64,000 nt of DNA from QYOJ01 sp964616825 (GTDB lineage Bacteria > Bacteroidota > Bacteroidia > Bacteroidales > FEN-979): positions 108,364 through 172,363 of the forward strand of contig CAZTSX010000003.1 in assembly GCA_964616825.1 (NCBI GenBank), given 5' to 3'. Position 1 is the stretch's first letter. Each line of letters starts with the position of its first letter. The notes under the pieces are model-generated. The model worked only from the letters and a program-made list of their open reading frames with translations, was not told the DNA's origin and ran no database searches. The translations under genes were made by a program, and so were the position numbers. This document shows, in pieces, positions 51,648-60,013 of the stretch.

Positions 51648-53772
51648 CGACTTTCTTTGTTACAACTTCATCATCACCGATGATTCTTAGCAGGTAGATT
51701 CCCGGTGAAAGGTTACCAAGGTCCAGCGCTTTCCGGTTCACCCCTTTTTGTGTGAACAACTGGAAAGTCATAGTGGCTTTACCTTCCATGTCAAGGAGTT
51801 CAACCTCAAGTTTTTGCATTTCTTCCGTAGAAAACTGCAATGTGAGTCGATTAGTTGCAGGATTGGGATAGATCTGCACATTTGTTAATCCGATTTTTTC
51901 TTCGATCCCTATATTTGGTTTTTTCGGGTAGTAGATCTCCCATCCGTTGGCTCTGACTGTACGATTAGTGGAAAAGACGATGAACATCTTTCCGCTGGAA
52001 GAGGTAACAGAGTCGGGCGGGCTTCCACTTGGATAGTGCCCTGAGAGGCTAACAAGTGTATCTCCGCTTTCGAGATCAAAGATCGTCAGGAAATCTTTTC
52101 CCTCTTCCGTGCTAAATGAGTTGAAATGGATTGTCAGGGGTTCTTCAGACTCACTTTCCACCTTCCATTTGCAAAGCGTATTGTTGTAATAGTTGAAGTT
52201 GAGACTGCCGTCTGTAAACTTAGCTGTGTCTGCAATAATGGTAGTTATGCCACTACACCATAATGGCAGGTTGGCTTTAAATGTGGCGTAAAATCCGTTG
52301 GCAGGTGAGTTTCCTGTGGCTTCAAAGGTGATCAGCATTTTGTTCCCTGAAGAGATGATCTCGGGGGGAAGTGTGACACCGGAATAGAAACCTAATACCG
52401 GATCGTTGGTGGTACCTCCGTCGTAGACTGTTACAAAATCAGCCTGGTTGGTGGCAAAACGGTCAAATCTCAGGGTGATGTCTGTGATCGAGTCGAATTC
52501 GGTTTGTGGATCGATCAGCCACGAGCAACTGGCAGTTGGCAGATAATTATCAATCGGCCCGCTACCATCTTCGAAAGAGCCTACGTTGGTTTGGAACTCC
52601 AGGTTGCCTGTGCACTGTACAGGCCAGGTGTAATTAATCGTATCAGGGAAACAGTTGATAACCACTTCCTGGGCCAGGTTGAAGTTGTTCCCTCCGGGGG
52701 TGATATCGCTTGTGTAGAAATACCCGTCGCTGTTGCCACCCCATCCGAAATTAAAATGGAAGTAGGCTGAATCCTGATAGCCATCGCAAACAAATGCATG
52801 TCCGTAAATATTGGGAACTGACCAGCCAGCATAGTACATCGGGATCTTCCTGTCGAGATGAACAATCAATACACTGTCCCAGTTCAGGTTGGTACTATCA
52901 CGGTACAAATATTGTGTTTCCGGGGCGTATTTGAAGTAGGTTCGTAACGAAAATGCAGCTTTATGATTATACATACCCGAACTGGTTGGACCATATTGCA
53001 GATCACATGAGACCCCGAGATGATAGATCAGTTCAGCGATAGCCATGTTACTTCCAGAAATGGAATTGGTCATCTTATTCCATTGGTAGGTGGTAGCGCC
53101 AAAGTCTGCTGAGAGTATTCCGTAATTTGGCTCCGTATAAGTATATGATCCTGTACCGGTCACAGGCCACCGGAAGTAGTACATCACCTGTGCCATGCAA
53201 ACAGGCACACACCCTGCCAAACAATGCCCCCCGGGACCTGCTGGATCTGCCGGGCACATTTCGTTGTAGTAAGGGCTTTGATCCCAATGGGTGGTGATAA
53301 GTGGCTCAATAGATCTGGAAGTCTCAGGGATGAGTGTCGATGGACGAGGGGCGAGGAATCGGTCCCACGTATTTCTTGTGGATTTAAATGGAGATATTTT
53401 TTTTTGGATAGCGTGGCGGATCTGGTCTTCGTATTGTTTCATCCAGGCAGTGAACTGTGGGGCTTGATTGTTTTCGTCGTATCTGCCTTCAAATGAGTAA
53501 GCCAGGATGGGATAAACGGCATTATCGGCTGCAATGGCAATCCAGCCATCAGGCATTATGTTGAAGATGTAATAAAGAGGCGTATCACGATCGGACTCAA
53601 CAAAGCTTTCTACGACAGAGATATCTGCCAGACTTACTGGCCGAATCAGATTTACCTGTTCAAAATAGACGATCCGGGCTACTTTCCGGGCCTCTTCCAG
53701 TGGAACCTCTTTGGAATATCCGGTAAGGGCCATGCATGATAACAGCATGAAAACAGTGATGATCCTGTTCAC
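51637..53772 (-). CDS. Secreted C10 (streptopain-like) cysteine peptidase, CUB domains, T9SS type A
   Basis: 711 aa, GTG start. Signal peptide (ending TGYSKEV or nearby), a Spi-type propeptide (about 20-140), and a C10 peptidase domain with catalytic Cys in AGCVPVCMAQVMYYFRWP at about residue 188 and His in GHAFVCDGY, then FNFGWGGNSDGYF. Two CUB-like domains follow, and a type A sorting domain closes the chain (IYPNPATNRLTLQ ... LSPGIYLLRI). Compared with the paralogue downstream, the Cys loop has extra cysteines (CLAGCVPVC). Likely a surface or released protease like PrtT/interpain. Confidence 0.9.
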   Translation of the reverse strand: MNRIITVFMLLSCMALTGYSKEVPLEEARKVARIVYFEQVNLIRPVSLADISVVESFVESDRDTPLYYIFNIMPDGWIAIAADNAVYPILAYSFEGRYDENNQAPQFTAWMKQYEDQIRHAIQKKISPFKSTRNTWDRFLAPRPSTLIPETSRSIEPLITTHWDQSPYYNEMCPADPAGPGGHCLAGCVPVCMAQVMYYFRWPVTGTGSYTYTEPNYGILSADFGATTYQWNKMTNSISGSNMAIAELIYHLGVSCDLQYGPTSSGMYNHKAAFSLRTYFKYAPETQYLYRDSTNLNWDSVLIVHLDRKIPMYYAGWSVPNIYGHAFVCDGYQDSAYFHFNFGWGGNSDGYFYTSDITPGGNNFNLAQEVVINCFPDTINYTWPVQCTGNLEFQTNVGSFEDGSGPIDNYLPTASCSWLIDPQTEFDSITDITLRFDRFATNQADFVTVYDGGTTNDPVLGFYSGVTLPPEIISSGNKMLITFEATGNSPANGFYATFKANLPLWCSGITTIIADTAKFTDGSLNFNYYNNTLCKWKVESESEEPLTIHFNSFSTEEGKDFLTIFDLESGDTLVSLSGHYPSGSPPDSVTSSSGKMFIVFSTNRTVRANGWEIYYPKKPNIGIEEKIGLTNVQIYPNPATNRLTLQFSTEEMQKLEVELLDMEGKATMTFQLFTQKGVNRKALDLGNLSPGIYLLRIIGDDEVVTKKVAIQ

Positions 53773-53784
53773 TAAAACAAAATC

Positions 53785-55905
53785 CTATTTAACGACGACT
53801 TTGGTGTTACTAACACCTTTCTTGCTGGTCAGACGGAGAATATAGATTCCTTTTGCCATGCCGGAGAGATCCAGCCGCTTCTCCACCTTTTTCTCGAATG
53901 ATCCGGTAGCTTCTGAATAGATTGTCCTCCCGGTCAACGCGACCAATTCTATTGTTACCCGCCCGATTCCGGTTGCTTCAAATTTTACATTCAGAAAGTT
54001 AGAAGCCGGATTGGGATAAATAAAGAGGTTCTCAACAGCTTCCGACTCAGCTGTTCCGACAACGATGGAATAACTGGCATCCCAGCCTATTCCACGAGTC
54101 ATGATGTTGGTACTCCACATGACCATCATCCTGCCACTGGTCGCGGTGATACCTGTTGGAGGCGGATTAAGATTCCCAGAGAAGGTGCCAAGGAGCTGAC
54201 CGGAAATCAGGTCATATACCTTTACCTTATCTTTGGTCTCCTGGGTATTGAAACTGGTAAAGTCGAGTATGACAGCAACAGCATCTTCAGGTTGGATATA
54301 CCATTTGCAAATGGTGCTGTTCCGGTATTCGTAATTTCCGCTTCCATCACTGAAACTAGCGCTGGGACCATAAAACGTGGTGGCCGATTCACAAAAAGGA
54401 ATCAGGTTACAGTCATATTCTGCCAGGAAACCATCCGCAGAACCACTACCATTAGTCGTAAATGTGACAAACATTTCAGGGACAGTCCCGGTAACTGATG
54501 GAGGCAAAGAACTTCCTGTATAAGTGCCAAGCAGTGGGTCTCCGTCTGAGTTTCCGTCATACACGTTTACTTCATCTCCGGTGGCAAGATCAAATCTGAT
54601 AAAGTCCAGTGTTACACTTTCAACACTATCATCAGGTGCGATCAGCCAGGAGCAATCGGAGTTATCCACATAGCTGGCAACCGGTCCACTTCCATCTTCA
54701 AGAGCTCCAAAGTCGTAGGTTACCAGGTCAGTTTGCCCGGAACAATATTCAGGGTATAAGGCAGGATCGGGTTCAATGTTATAGACCATACCTTGCTGGT
54801 TATTGAACGAGTTTCCTCCGGGATTGAGAGCATTCAGATAAAAATAACCATTGGCATATCCACCCCATCCCCAGTTCATATGGAAAAAGTCATTGCCTTG
54901 ATAGCCGTCACAAACCCAGGCATGGCCACCGGTTCCGTGTCCCGAATACTCGATTGGCATACCCTGGTCCAGATCATCTTTCATCATATTTAACCAGGTA
55001 TTATAAGGGTATGAACTCTTTTGTGAATACTTAACCGCGGTGGCGTATTTAAAGTAATTCCTCATTGCACTGGGTACTTGATTCATGTATGCTCCTGAGC
55101 CGGTTGGATCGTAATCCATGTTGACTGCGATTCCACAATGCCATGAAATCAATGCCACCGGATCACACTCTTTGTTTGGTGAATCCGTCATGCCATCCCA
55201 CTCGTATGTGGTGGCTCCGAAATCGGCACATTGTGGTCCGTATTGGGGCGGTTCCGGAACGATGCAGTGCGAACCCTGCCCTGTTTCCGGATAGCGCCAG
55301 TAGTGCATGATCTGGCTCATGGCGGTGGCGACACAACCCACAGGAACATGGCCCTGGTAAGACCCGCCGGATCCTGCATCTTCAGGACACATTGCATTGT
55401 TTGGGAAATCCTGGTTCCATGTATCTGTGATCAGCGGTTCAACATCTAGGGTTGGGGCATCCAGGAGGGCGATAGGATCTTCTGAGCTGTAAAGTTCCCA
55501 GGCATCCATAATTTGCTGATCCGCAGGATAATTCTGCTCAATAGCTTGAAGGATATCTGCTTTGCTGACATTCATCCAGAACTCTAGTTGTGAAGGAACA
55601 TTTTCCTGATCCCAGGGTTTCTCAAACGAATACCCGATAACAGGATAGACCCGGTCATCAGCGGTCACGATAATGTACCCTTTATTGATACTGAAAATGT
55701 AATACACCGGAATTTCATTTTCCGATATCACCAACTCCCTGGTGATGGCAAGTGCGTCAAACGAAACAGACTGGTTGATATTGATCCGTTCGAAATAGAA
55801 ATTCTTAGCCACCTGGCTGGCCTGATCCGAATCTACTTTCTCTGCGAAAACGGAAAAAGTTGCTCCAACTATCAGCAGAGCAACAAAAAAAGTGAATTTT
55901 TTCAT
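53785..55905 (-). CDS. Secreted C10 (streptopain-like) cysteine peptidase, CUB domains, T9SS type A (paralogue)
   Basis: 706 aa. Signal peptide ending FSVFAE, propeptide, C10 domain with the standard motifs VGCVATAMSQIMHY (catalytic Cys) and GGHAWVCDGYQ ... NWGWGGYANGYFYLNALNPGG (catalytic His region), two CUB-like domains, and a type A sorting domain (IYPNPASNFLNVKF ... MAKGIYILRL). Twelve bases separate it from the second C10 gene, which is transcribed from the same promoter region. The pair points to extracellular protein use, which would supply amino acids such as tryptophan and histidine to pathways in this window. Confidence 0.92.
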   Translation of the reverse strand: MKKFTFFVALLIVGATFSVFAEKVDSDQASQVAKNFYFERININQSVSFDALAITRELVISENEIPVYYIFSINKGYIIVTADDRVYPVIGYSFEKPWDQENVPSQLEFWMNVSKADILQAIEQNYPADQQIMDAWELYSSEDPIALLDAPTLDVEPLITDTWNQDFPNNAMCPEDAGSGGSYQGHVPVGCVATAMSQIMHYWRYPETGQGSHCIVPEPPQYGPQCADFGATTYEWDGMTDSPNKECDPVALISWHCGIAVNMDYDPTGSGAYMNQVPSAMRNYFKYATAVKYSQKSSYPYNTWLNMMKDDLDQGMPIEYSGHGTGGHAWVCDGYQGNDFFHMNWGWGGYANGYFYLNALNPGGNSFNNQQGMVYNIEPDPALYPEYCSGQTDLVTYDFGALEDGSGPVASYVDNSDCSWLIAPDDSVESVTLDFIRFDLATGDEVNVYDGNSDGDPLLGTYTGSSLPPSVTGTVPEMFVTFTTNGSGSADGFLAEYDCNLIPFCESATTFYGPSASFSDGSGNYEYRNSTICKWYIQPEDAVAVILDFTSFNTQETKDKVKVYDLISGQLLGTFSGNLNPPPTGITATSGRMMVMWSTNIMTRGIGWDASYSIVVGTAESEAVENLFIYPNPASNFLNVKFEATGIGRVTIELVALTGRTIYSEATGSFEKKVEKRLDLSGMAKGIYILRLTSKKGVSNTKVVVK

Positions 55906-55947
55906 TTGTGAAGGTTTGATGAATTATTTTGCTTTGGTTTCAGGATA

Positions 55948-55955
55948 CAAAGATA
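55948..55955 (-). promoter_or_regulatory. -7 promoter box for the C10 peptidase pair
   Basis: TATCTTTG on the minus strand, an exact TAnnTTTG match, 42 bp before the ATG, in the 76-bp divergent gap shared with hutI. Confidence 0.5.
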
Positions 55956-55981
55956 CATATAATTCTTATTATCTTCGTGAG

Positions 55982-57286
55982 ATGAAACAGATACTCATTT
56001 TCAATATCAAGGAACTCGTAGCCATTGATGACTCGAACCGGTCATTTGTTGCCGGGAAAGAGATGTCGACCCTGACCACACTGAAAAATGCCTGGCTGCT
56101 GATTGAAGGAGACAAGATCAAGGATTATGGAACAGAAATCCCGGATGCCGGATTCCGGATCCCGGATGACAACGACCAGGCATCAGGCATCCGGCAACCG
56201 GCATCTGATGGCAATCTGACTTTTATCGATGCGTCCAACCGCATGGTCTTCCCATCTTTTTGTGATTCTCATACTCATCTGGTTTATGCCGGAAGCCGGG
56301 AGATTGAGTATTGCGATAAGATTAAGGGATTGAGTTATGAAGAGATCGCGAAGAGGGGAGGAGGGATCCTGAATTCAGCAAAGCTACTGCATAAAACTTC
56401 TGAAGAAGAGCTGGTACAGCAGGCGATGGGACGATTGAACGAGATCATCAGTCTGGGTACGGGAGCGGTGGAGATCAAGAGCGGTTATGGCCTCACCTTG
56501 GAGGATGAATTGAAGATGTTAAGGGTAATCAGGAAACTGAAGGAGATCTCCCGGCTGGAGATCGTCTCAACCTTCCTGGGCGCTCACTCCGTACCGGCCG
56601 AATACAAAGGAAGGCAGACTGAATACGTCGACCTCATCATCAACGAGATGATCCCGCAATTGGCAGCTGAGGAGTTAGCCGAGTATATTGATGTCTTCTG
56701 CGACCGGGGCTTCTTCACCATTGAGGATACAGATCGAATCCTGAATGCCGGAATGAAATATGGATTGCGTCCGAAAATTCATGCCAACGAACTCGATTAC
56801 TCCGGTGGTATCCAGGTCGGGGTGAAGTATAATGCTCTGTCGGTCGACCACCTGGAGTTTACAGGTGAAGAGGAGATTGCTTGCTTACTTGGATCTGAGG
56901 CCATGCCCACAGTTCTGCCTGGAGCCGCATTCTTCCTTAATATGATCGCCGCCCCTGCCCGTAAGATGATTGATGCCGGATTGCCGGTCGCATTTGCCAG
57001 CGACTTCAACCCGGGTTCTTCACCTTCGGGCAACATGCAACTGATCCTCTCCATGGCCTGCATCACCTACCGTCTCTTACCTGAAGAGGCAATTTATGCA
57101 ACCACCCTCAATGGCGCCTATGCCATGGGCCTCAGCGAGCAGTTTGGATCCATCACCAGAGGCAAAAAAGCCAACCTCTTCATCACCAAACCGATTTCAA
57201 CCTATGAGTTTATGCCATACTCGTTTGGAAGCAACAAGGTGGAGTCCGTGATACTAAATGGTGAAGTCGTGAATCGTGAGACGTGA
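55982..57286 (+). CDS. hutI: Imidazolonepropionase with a repeat-derived insertion
   Basis: 434 aa from ATG 55982 (MKQILIFNIKELVAID). Third step of histidine degradation: opens 4-imidazolone-5-propionate to N-formimino-glutamate. Amidohydrolase motifs: FCDSHTHLVYAGSR (metal His pair) at about residues 93-106, KIHANELDYSGG, ASDFNPGSSPSGNM. Residues about 52-78 (PDAGFRIPDDNDQASG and on) do not belong to the family and are encoded by two blocks of 7-bp repeats (56141-56206). The last seven codons lie in another array. ftcD, the next step but one, is 2.7 kb downstream; hutH and hutU are absent here. Confidence 0.93.
   Translation: MKQILIFNIKELVAIDDSNRSFVAGKEMSTLTTLKNAWLLIEGDKIKDYGTEIPDAGFRIPDDNDQASGIRQPASDGNLTFIDASNRMVFPSFCDSHTHLVYAGSREIEYCDKIKGLSYEEIAKRGGGILNSAKLLHKTSEEELVQQAMGRLNEIISLGTGAVEIKSGYGLTLEDELKMLRVIRKLKEISRLEIVSTFLGAHSVPAEYKGRQTEYVDLIINEMIPQLAAEELAEYIDVFCDRGFFTIEDTDRILNAGMKYGLRPKIHANELDYSGGIQVGVKYNALSVDHLEFTGEEEIACLLGSEAMPTVLPGAAFFLNMIAAPARKMIDAGLPVAFASDFNPGSSPSGNMQLILSMACITYRLLPEEAIYATTLNGAYAMGLSEQFGSITRGKKANLFITKPISTYEFMPYSFGSNKVESVILNGEVVNRET
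56141..56206. repeat. Two inverted blocks of 7-bp repeats inside hutI
   Basis: Four in-phase units of the type CCGGATN (56141-56168), a 10-bp spacer, and four units of the type GGCATCC (56179-56206). The second block is roughly the reverse complement of the first, so the pair could fold into a hairpin with arms of about 28 bp. It is in frame and codes for a low-complexity loop of HutI. Confidence 0.88.
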
Positions 57287-57342
57287 ATCGTGAGTTTTTC
57301 TTGAACCTCGTCCCTCGTCCCTCATTCCTAATCCGTAATCGT
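57266..57342. repeat. In-phase 7-bp tandem array, 11 units, across two convergent gene ends
   Basis: Units run from GTCGTGA through ATCGTGA, GACGTGA, the linker GTTTTTC/TTGAACC, then TCGTCCC, TCATTCC and TAATCCG without loss of phase. The stop of hutI (57284-57286) and the minus-strand stop of the gluzincin gene (57328-57330) both lie inside, so the array codes for the last residues of each protein. Confidence 0.88.
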
Positions 57343-59376
57343 TTTTAGCGCTTCCTCCGTCGCATCCAGCAATGGCTTGATGCTGATCTCCTCACCAACA
57401 GCCTCGTTCATCCAGTATTGGGGGATGATGTTGCCCAGGGTGTAAATTCGCAGCACTTCATCGGCGAAGTTTTTGCCTTTGAGGTAGCCGTCAAGTTGAA
57501 AATCGATCAGGTGCCCTACAGGGTAGTTGGAGAGGTAAAGCGGGTTGTCGATCATATGTGAATAGATAGCCAGGATGGGAGAATCGATGATGCCAAACGC
57601 ATCGGCGAAATAGTTGTTCCACACCTCTTTGGCTTTGGCGATCACGGTCTCCTTCAGCTGAGCCGGTGTCGCATCGGGATTCTCATACATCCACTTCCAA
57701 ACAGCCATATCGACCAGAGAAACGCCCATGATCTCATAGGCTCCCCAGAAGATGTCAAGTGCTTCCATCGCCTCTTTGTTGGGATCGGTATTGGCAATTC
57801 CCAAAAGCTCGAGATCACGTTTTTGGAAAGTGAAAGCAAGCGCTTCGGTGAAGGCGGTATTGGGAACACCCTGCAGCATGTAGTAATCAACGAAATAGAG
57901 AGAAATGGTCTGTTCCACATTGTGCCCAAGCTCATGGATTGCAATGTTGTATCCTTTGTAATCCATACCATCTACTCCAATGCGTGTCCGCAGGTGTGCC
58001 TGGTCGCCTTTCATGGCTGCACCCCAGGCGTGGCCGGAGCCCCTGGCCGGGTCAACTGTAATATGTGAAGCGATCTCGTTGGCTTTGTCTTTTTTGAAAC
58101 CAAGCTTCTCCAGCATGTTCGGGATATCTTTATCAAACGCTTGTGTGTTTGGATACTCTTTTCGGGTCATCTTCGTAAGCATCTCCTGGTTGAGGTTGCT
58201 GCGGGCTTTGAAGCCATCGTACCAGATGTCGAATGGCTGGAGATCACGACCCAGACGTTTTTTGATCAGGTTTGCAACTTTCTTCACCTTCTCAGAAGAA
58301 CAAAGATCAGTAAAGAGTCTCTCCACATCTTTCTGAGAAATCTCCATCCCTCTGTCGAAAGCCCGCTGAATGTATGTCGGGTATTGTGGTGTATAAGGAT
58401 CGATCAATTTCATGGCCTTGAAATTGTTGAGCAGGGTGGCATACCGGGTGTCGGGCTCAGGGGCTGCAGCCAGTTCTTTACCCTCTTTGTAAACTTTGTT
58501 GGATGAGACATTCCATTGCAGGTCGGGATTATCTATCACCGCTTCCGGGATATCCTGATTGATGATATGAAGCATCACCTCATAGATCATCTGTTGCTTT
58601 AACAATCCTTCATCCCCTTTATTGTAATTGGCTTTCAATTCATCGCGCAGGTTCCAGTGGGAAAGGAGTTTCATATCCTTGTCGAAATGGGTTTTCATTT
58701 GATCATCCACAAGATGGCCTACCCAGATGTTGTAATTGGAAATATAGTTATCGGAAGCAGAGAGAGCTTCTGCAACTTTCTGATTGACCTCGGCAGGTAT
58801 ACGCGAAGTGAATATATCGCCCATTCGGGCATAAGCCCACTCCAGGCGTGTCCACCGTTTAGCATTCGTTGTCTTCTCCTCAAGCGTAAAGTTCGGGAAA
58901 TTCAACGCAGTTATGAAAGCGATTTTGTTGGCGAAGAAATCATCTGCAAAATGGGAGCCCGGACTGTATGCTGCGAAGATCTCATCGAGATCGAGCATTT
59001 CGTAAGTCGACAGGTGTACAGGCTCTTTCAGCCTTAGACTAACCATGTTAAAGTGCCCAAAGATGGTTTCATAATTCTCTGAGAGTCGGAAAAAAAGTTT
59101 CTTCAGAGTGGGAGAATCATTCACATAATGTTTCTCACAGAAGGCTTCAAAATCAGCTGCAGAGCCATCACTTTCGCGCCACAGAGAAGCAACCTGATTA
59201 ACTCCTTTGGAAACCCTGAATACAGCGTCTTCTTCGTATTGAGCAACGATTTTGTTAATCACCGTTTCCACTGTAGTTTGCGGAATGAATTGGACGGTTT
59301 GTTCTTTTTTAGCTTCCTGGCATTGTGTTGGAATTAACATGACCGGAAGCAGCAATAGAAATAAATACTTTCTCAT
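57328..59376 (-). CDS. Lipoprotein zinc metallopeptidase (gluzincin, HELGH), family not identified
   Basis: 682 aa. Lipoprotein signal with lipobox IPTQC. Mostly helical throughout, as in M2/M3/dipeptidyl-peptidase III type gluzincins. The zinc site is AIHELGHNVEQ at about residue 480, with a likely third ligand Glu in TEALAFTFQK about 35 residues later. No oligopeptidase signature beyond this; the length and helical content recall M3 and M49 peptidases but I cannot place it. Probably an outer-membrane-anchored or periplasmic oligopeptidase. It has its own promoter box (59402-59409). Confidence 0.75.
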   Translation of the reverse strand: MRKYLFLLLLPVMLIPTQCQEAKKEQTVQFIPQTTVETVINKIVAQYEEDAVFRVSKGVNQVASLWRESDGSAADFEAFCEKHYVNDSPTLKKLFFRLSENYETIFGHFNMVSLRLKEPVHLSTYEMLDLDEIFAAYSPGSHFADDFFANKIAFITALNFPNFTLEEKTTNAKRWTRLEWAYARMGDIFTSRIPAEVNQKVAEALSASDNYISNYNIWVGHLVDDQMKTHFDKDMKLLSHWNLRDELKANYNKGDEGLLKQQMIYEVMLHIINQDIPEAVIDNPDLQWNVSSNKVYKEGKELAAAPEPDTRYATLLNNFKAMKLIDPYTPQYPTYIQRAFDRGMEISQKDVERLFTDLCSSEKVKKVANLIKKRLGRDLQPFDIWYDGFKARSNLNQEMLTKMTRKEYPNTQAFDKDIPNMLEKLGFKKDKANEIASHITVDPARGSGHAWGAAMKGDQAHLRTRIGVDGMDYKGYNIAIHELGHNVEQTISLYFVDYYMLQGVPNTAFTEALAFTFQKRDLELLGIANTDPNKEAMEALDIFWGAYEIMGVSLVDMAVWKWMYENPDATPAQLKETVIAKAKEVWNNYFADAFGIIDSPILAIYSHMIDNPLYLSNYPVGHLIDFQLDGYLKGKNFADEVLRIYTLGNIIPQYWMNEAVGEEISIKPLLDATEEALKTITD

Positions 59377-59401
59377 GGTAAAAGGATTATTGATTTGGAT
59401 T

Positions 59402-59409
59402 CAAATTTA
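59402..59409 (-). promoter_or_regulatory. -7 promoter box for the gluzincin gene
   Basis: TAAATTTG on the minus strand, exact TAnnTTTG match, 25 bp before the start codon. Confidence 0.55.
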
Positions 59410-59419
59410 AGAAAATATG

Positions 59420-59460
59420 GAACGCGGATAACGCGAATCAGAACTGATTTTTATGGATAA
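59420..59460. repeat. Degenerate short repeat (about 10-bp period)
   Basis: Words AACGCGGATA, ACGCGAATCA and so on to TTATGGATAA, about four degraded units with a 10-bp period. It lies between the gluzincin promoter and the fragmentary toxin-like frame. Less regular than the 7- and 8-bp arrays. Confidence 0.4.
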
Positions 59461-59841
59461 TTGTTTAAGGATGGATGTATTGGCAGGCATTTCTCTAAAA
59501 ATGTTTATAAATTGTATAACCTTCTTGATGTGAAGATTTATCATGAAGGACTGGGGGAATTTATATCATTTGACAAAGAGGGTATTTCACATGCAATTTA
59601 TGCCAAGACATATTACCTCAAGGCCATGATGATATATCAAGTTGTTGAAATTATTCAACTATCAACCATGTATGCCATTGAGAAGGATAGACTTAACAGA
59701 CCAGATATTCGAAAAATCTACCGAATGGTTAGTGAATGGTCTTACGATGGCACAGATTACGTTGTTTATATAATTATCCGGGAAAAGAAAAATGGCAACT
59801 TCTTCTATGATCATGGTATCATTAAAGAAAAACCCTGGTAA
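59461..59841 (+). CDS. Possible C-terminal nuclease-toxin fragment (BECR-fold-like), uncertain
   Basis: 126 codons open from a TTG with no good ribosome site. Composition is protein-like and the C-terminal part (IREKKNGNFFYDHGI) recalls the final strand of Barnase/EndoU/ColicinE5/RelE-like (BECR) toxin domains found at the ends of polymorphic toxins and phage proteins (typical ending: FYDHE). No secretion domain precedes it and no immunity gene is recognised. It could be a remnant of a larger toxin gene or a small stand-alone protein. The DNA just upstream is a degenerate repeat. Confidence 0.4.
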   Translation: MFKDGCIGRHFSKNVYKLYNLLDVKIYHEGLGEFISFDKEGISHAIYAKTYYLKAMMIYQVVEIIQLSTMYAIEKDRLNRPDIRKIYRMVSEWSYDGTDYVVYIIIREKKNGNFFYDHGIIKEKPW

Positions 59842-59910
59842 GTTCCCGGTACCACTCTTGAGTTGGGTATTACGGCATATGACCTACCAAGGCCTTTCAA
59901 ATAACAAAGA

Positions 59911-59926
59911 TAACAATTTATTGTTA
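59911..59926. promoter_or_regulatory. Perfect inverted repeat upstream of ftcD
   Basis: TAACAAT-TT-ATTGTTA, 7-bp arms with a 2-bp centre, 23 bp upstream of the -7 box at 59950. Position and symmetry suit an operator for a dimeric regulator; no regulator gene is nearby. Confidence 0.4.
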
Positions 59927-59949
59927 TAAATCAAATAGAAGAGAATTAT

Positions 59950-59957
59950 TAATTTTG
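59950..59957 (+). promoter_or_regulatory. -7 promoter box for ftcD
   Basis: TAATTTTG, exact TAnnTTTG match, 56 bp before the ATG at 60014. Confidence 0.5.
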
Positions 59958-59978
59958 CAATCCGATAAATAAAAAACG

Positions 59979-60010
59979 CACCAACTCACCTGTTCACCAA
60001 TTCGCCAGTT
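59979..60010. repeat. 8-bp tandem array (CACCAACT-type, four units) in the ftcD leader
   Basis: CACCAACT, CACCTGTT, CACCAATT, CGCCAGTT in phase, ending 3 bp before the ftcD ATG. It occupies the place where a ribosome-binding site would lie and contains no purine-rich Shine-Dalgarno motif. Confidence 0.75.
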
Positions 60011-60013
60011 ATC

